This document shows positions 57,331 to 64,000 of a stretch of 64,000 nt of DNA, in pieces. Positions within the stretch are counted from its first letter, which is position 1. The number at the start of each line of letters is the position of its first letter. The DNA is from Ficedula albicollis. Its lineage: Eukaryota; Chordata; Aves; Passeriformes; Muscicapidae. The DNA lies in NCBI RefSeq assembly GCF_000247815.1, contig NC_021674.1:81948935-82012934 (forward strand), read 5' to 3'. A model generated the notes under the pieces. That model was not told the origin of the DNA, did not search any database, and was given only the letters and a program-made list of their open reading frames with translations. A program made the position numbers and the translations under genes.

Positions 57331-61932
<4,602 letters not shown>

Positions 61933-62135
61933 CTTCGTGGGTGCGGCGGCCGCTGTCGGTGCGCCCCGCTGAGAGCCGCGGGCCCCGCCTGTCGCCGTCG
62001 CTGTCGCCGGCGGAGCTGTCGCGGTAGCAGCTTCAGCCTTAGCCTGGCCCTGCCCCGGAGTCACTGAGGATGAGCCCCCGCGCTGCCCAGCGCGCGTCCC
62101 GCCCTGCCCGCCCGAGTCCATTCATCTAGCGACTG
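61933..62135 (+). other. Candidate noncoding first exon of IBTK (3' end defined, 5' end in gap)
   Basis: The GC-rich segment ends GCGACTG followed by GTGAGG at 62136-62141, a good 5' splice site for a rightward transcript. The left edge is the G run, so the start is unknown. The only ATG near the end (62070) opens a 19-codon frame that stops before the donor, so the exon looks noncoding. The IBTK assignment rests on synteny and direction. Confidence 0.4.
62070..62129 (+). CDS. Short upstream open reading frame in the putative 5' UTR
   Basis: ATG at 62070 to TAG at 62127-62129, 19 codons, Arg/Pro/Ala-rich, contained in the candidate first exon and ending six bases before the donor. Purine at -3 (G) and G at +4 give a fair Kozak context. 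If transcribed, it could act as an upstream ORF. Composition alone could also produce it by chance. In copy A the 125-base G run begins right before the stop codon. Confidence 0.25.
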   Translation: MSPRAAQRASRPARPSPFI

Positions 62136-62141
62136 GTGAGG

Positions 62142-63268
62142 GGCGGGCCGGTGCGGCCGGCGGGGGAGCCGCTCGGAAGACGGGTCCTATCGGAGGGGTC
62201 GGGACGGCGGCGGTGGGCGGCTGAAGGAATGGGGAGAGCTCCGGGCGAGGCAGCCAGGGAGGGTGAAAGGGCAGCCGGCCACGTAGGATGGGAGGGGACC
62301 GGCTTCGTGGTTTGGCCGGCTGTGTCGCTAAGTCTCTTGTGTGGCTCTTCGCTCCTCGGCTACGTGAACGCGAGTAGTGCGAGTCAGAATGGCCCCTTGC
62401 CCTTCTGCCTGCCCCGGCCTCTCTCTGGCTCCCTGAAGCACTTCAGACCTTCCCCTGCCCTGACACGGGCAGAAGCCTTTTGCTGTGTTTCCTTAGCTGT
62501 GGATTCAGGGAAAGCCTGTCGTGTTTATCGCCTTCTTGGTGACACTTGTCTGTTTTTGGTAGCAGCTCACAGTGCTGCTGGATTAGACCAGCACCGTAAG
62601 CACTGGAGAGCCGTGGTCTCGTAGTTATCTTAAAAGGACACTTCCATGCAGTCTTCCTAGGCGAAATGCAACTCATGTTTTGGTTATGTGGTCAGTGTAG
62701 TTGTCTGTCTTCGTGGAAACTGGTCACAGTTTGTGGTTTACAAAAAGCAGTAATCGCCCACCAACATCTGGTGTGGGTAGTCTAAAATAAAACTGTACAA
62801 GAAGTTCACAGTTAATTCAAAAACGTCACTTTTTCCCAAGATGGAAAAGTCCTTGATGGATTTATTGAATATATTTTGAAGTATGGCTAAATTCTATTGC
62901 ACAGTTATGATTTGTTGTGTTTAGCTTCCCGTTAGCGTTATCTATTTCAGTAAAGCCAAGATCCTGATGGATTATGGAAGCAACTGTAGCTGAACTTTTG
63001 TCCATACTACTTTGTTTTAATTTTTTAAACAATATGAAGTTATTAAACATAAGCAGTCCTGAGTATTTCTAGATAAGCCCAGCACAGTATTTCACGGTTT
63101 ACTGTTTATGTACAATGATTCCCAACTAATAGATGTGCTCTGACGTTTGTAGCTGACTTTAGCTACCAATGGTACTTTGGTCTTTTTTTGACGGATGTGT
63201 CAGCCTTTAATCGGCAGTGCTGCTTAGCTCAGCTAGGAACAACTGAATTAGGGTTGTTGGATTGCTGA
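62142..63268. other. Putative first-intron sequence, copy B
   Basis: No second exon with recognised coding content is visible. GC content drops steadily rightward as expected when leaving a CpG island. Confidence 0.4.
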
Positions 63269-63355
63269 ATGTCTCATTCTGATAAGGATTATGCTGTTGT
63301 CGCTGTGAAGGAGGAAGTTACAGAAAATCTGGAGGGAGCCTCTAAAGGTCACTTT

Positions 63356-63529
63356 TGGTGGGGTGTACTTGTCCCCAATGGTGCCACGGAGGCCCCATCC
63401 CGGTAAATGAACCAGCTTGGATCTGCAGTGGCCCAAAGGACATGGTGGGGTGTACTTGTCCCCGGTGGTGCCACGGAGGCCCCATCCCAGTAAATGAGCC
63501 AGCTTGGATCTGCAGTGGCCCAAAGGACA
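63356..63529. repeat. 87-bp minisatellite, two copies
   Basis: Units at 63356-63442 and 63443-63529 differ at four positions, all A/G. The unit length is a multiple of three, and one plus frame and two minus frames stay open through both units. The sequence resembles no coding family I know. Confidence 0.95.
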
Positions 63530-64000
63530 TAGTGGGCATGATGGAATGTGGTGTCTTTCAAAGCAAGTTGGTTTTCCTTCATAGCTTTACTTCTGGACTG
63601 GTCCCATTTATTTATAAGTTGAGCGGTTTGCTTGTTGTCTAGCCTGCTTTGAGAGCCTTGCGTGCATTCAGTTTGTCATTTGAAAATCCTTCCTGACATA
63701 TAATCTGAGTCTTTTATGACATTTGAACAAATGACTGTTTTGTCCACTGTCAGGAGTAAAAGGGACTGGAGTTTTGATGTTTCTTCTTTGTGTAAGTATG
63801 CCTTATTCAAAGGCTCTGGGTGCTCTGCTGAAGCTGCAGCTGAAGGAGAAAAGAAATCCGATTTGCTTGTACTCACAAGTCGTTCCGTAAACATTCTGAA
63901 TCCTAGTGGCTTTTTCCAAAATTTTTCTCTACTTACTTGCTTCTCTTAAAACTTGTTGTCTGAACTGGAAGCAGGACTCTATCTCATATTTTGTCCACTG
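63530..64000. other. Right end of window, no gene recognised
   Basis: AT-balanced sequence with short overlapping frames on both strands (63716-63949 plus, 63676-63894 minus). No recognisable exon. Confidence 0.55.

Larger units (their letters stand above)
61933..63355. repeat. Copy B of the duplicated promoter segment
   Basis: The uninterrupted version of the segment: CpG island, candidate first exon and donor, and following intron-like sequence. It continues into the 87-bp minisatellite without a gap, so it is the better representative of the locus. Confidence 0.97.

Overview
The window looks like bird nuclear DNA: AT-rich intergenic sequence with few transposons, CR1 LINE fragments as the recognisable mobile elements, and one clear vertebrate gene. 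That gene is TPBG (trophoblast glycoprotein, 5T4) on the minus strand at about 27.8-29.1 kb. A second GC-rich, CpG-island-like promoter at about 55.7-57.3 kb (repeated at 61.9-63.3 kb) appears to fire rightward. From the divergent order remembered for human 6q14 (IBTK and TPBG head to head), it is most likely the 5' end of IBTK. No IBTK coding exon is in the window, so that name is an inference.

Layout. 1-12.3 kb: intergenic, with three short tandem duplications. 12.3-12.8 kb: decayed CR1 reverse-transcriptase fragment. 13-16.2 kb: a 137-bp tandem duplication and a CR1 3' end. 16.2-27 kb: AT-rich, no gene seen. 27.1-30.6 kb: TPBG 3' UTR, coding exon, 5' UTR and promoter, with a frame-breaking 482-bp-period duplication and a 966-base pure-G run. 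30.7-49 kb: intergenic, with more short tandem duplications, an AAGG microsatellite and an old MIR/L3-like repeat tail. 49.1-50.1 kb: two CR1 3' ends. 51.3-53.8 kb: pure-G runs, a GATG microsatellite and nested duplications. 55.7-64 kb: the putative IBTK promoter, present twice, with three pure-G runs of 547, 125 and 3,876 bases, followed by an 87-bp minisatellite.

The strongest unusual signal is technical. Seven uninterrupted G runs, all G on the same strand and never long C runs, sit at GC-rich or homopolymer positions where assemblies break. They are best read as scaffold gaps (N) recoded as G, for example by a 2-bit encoder. Every long poly-glycine or poly-proline reading frame in the window comes from these runs. 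The duplicated promoter looks like a false haplotype duplication, and the broken TPBG frame looks like a local misassembly.

Beyond that, the window carries about 13 two-copy tandem duplications with periods of 44-137 bp. Where the two copies differ by substitution, nearly all differences I counted by hand are transitions. I found no convincing tRNA, rRNA, CRISPR array or new multi-gene system.
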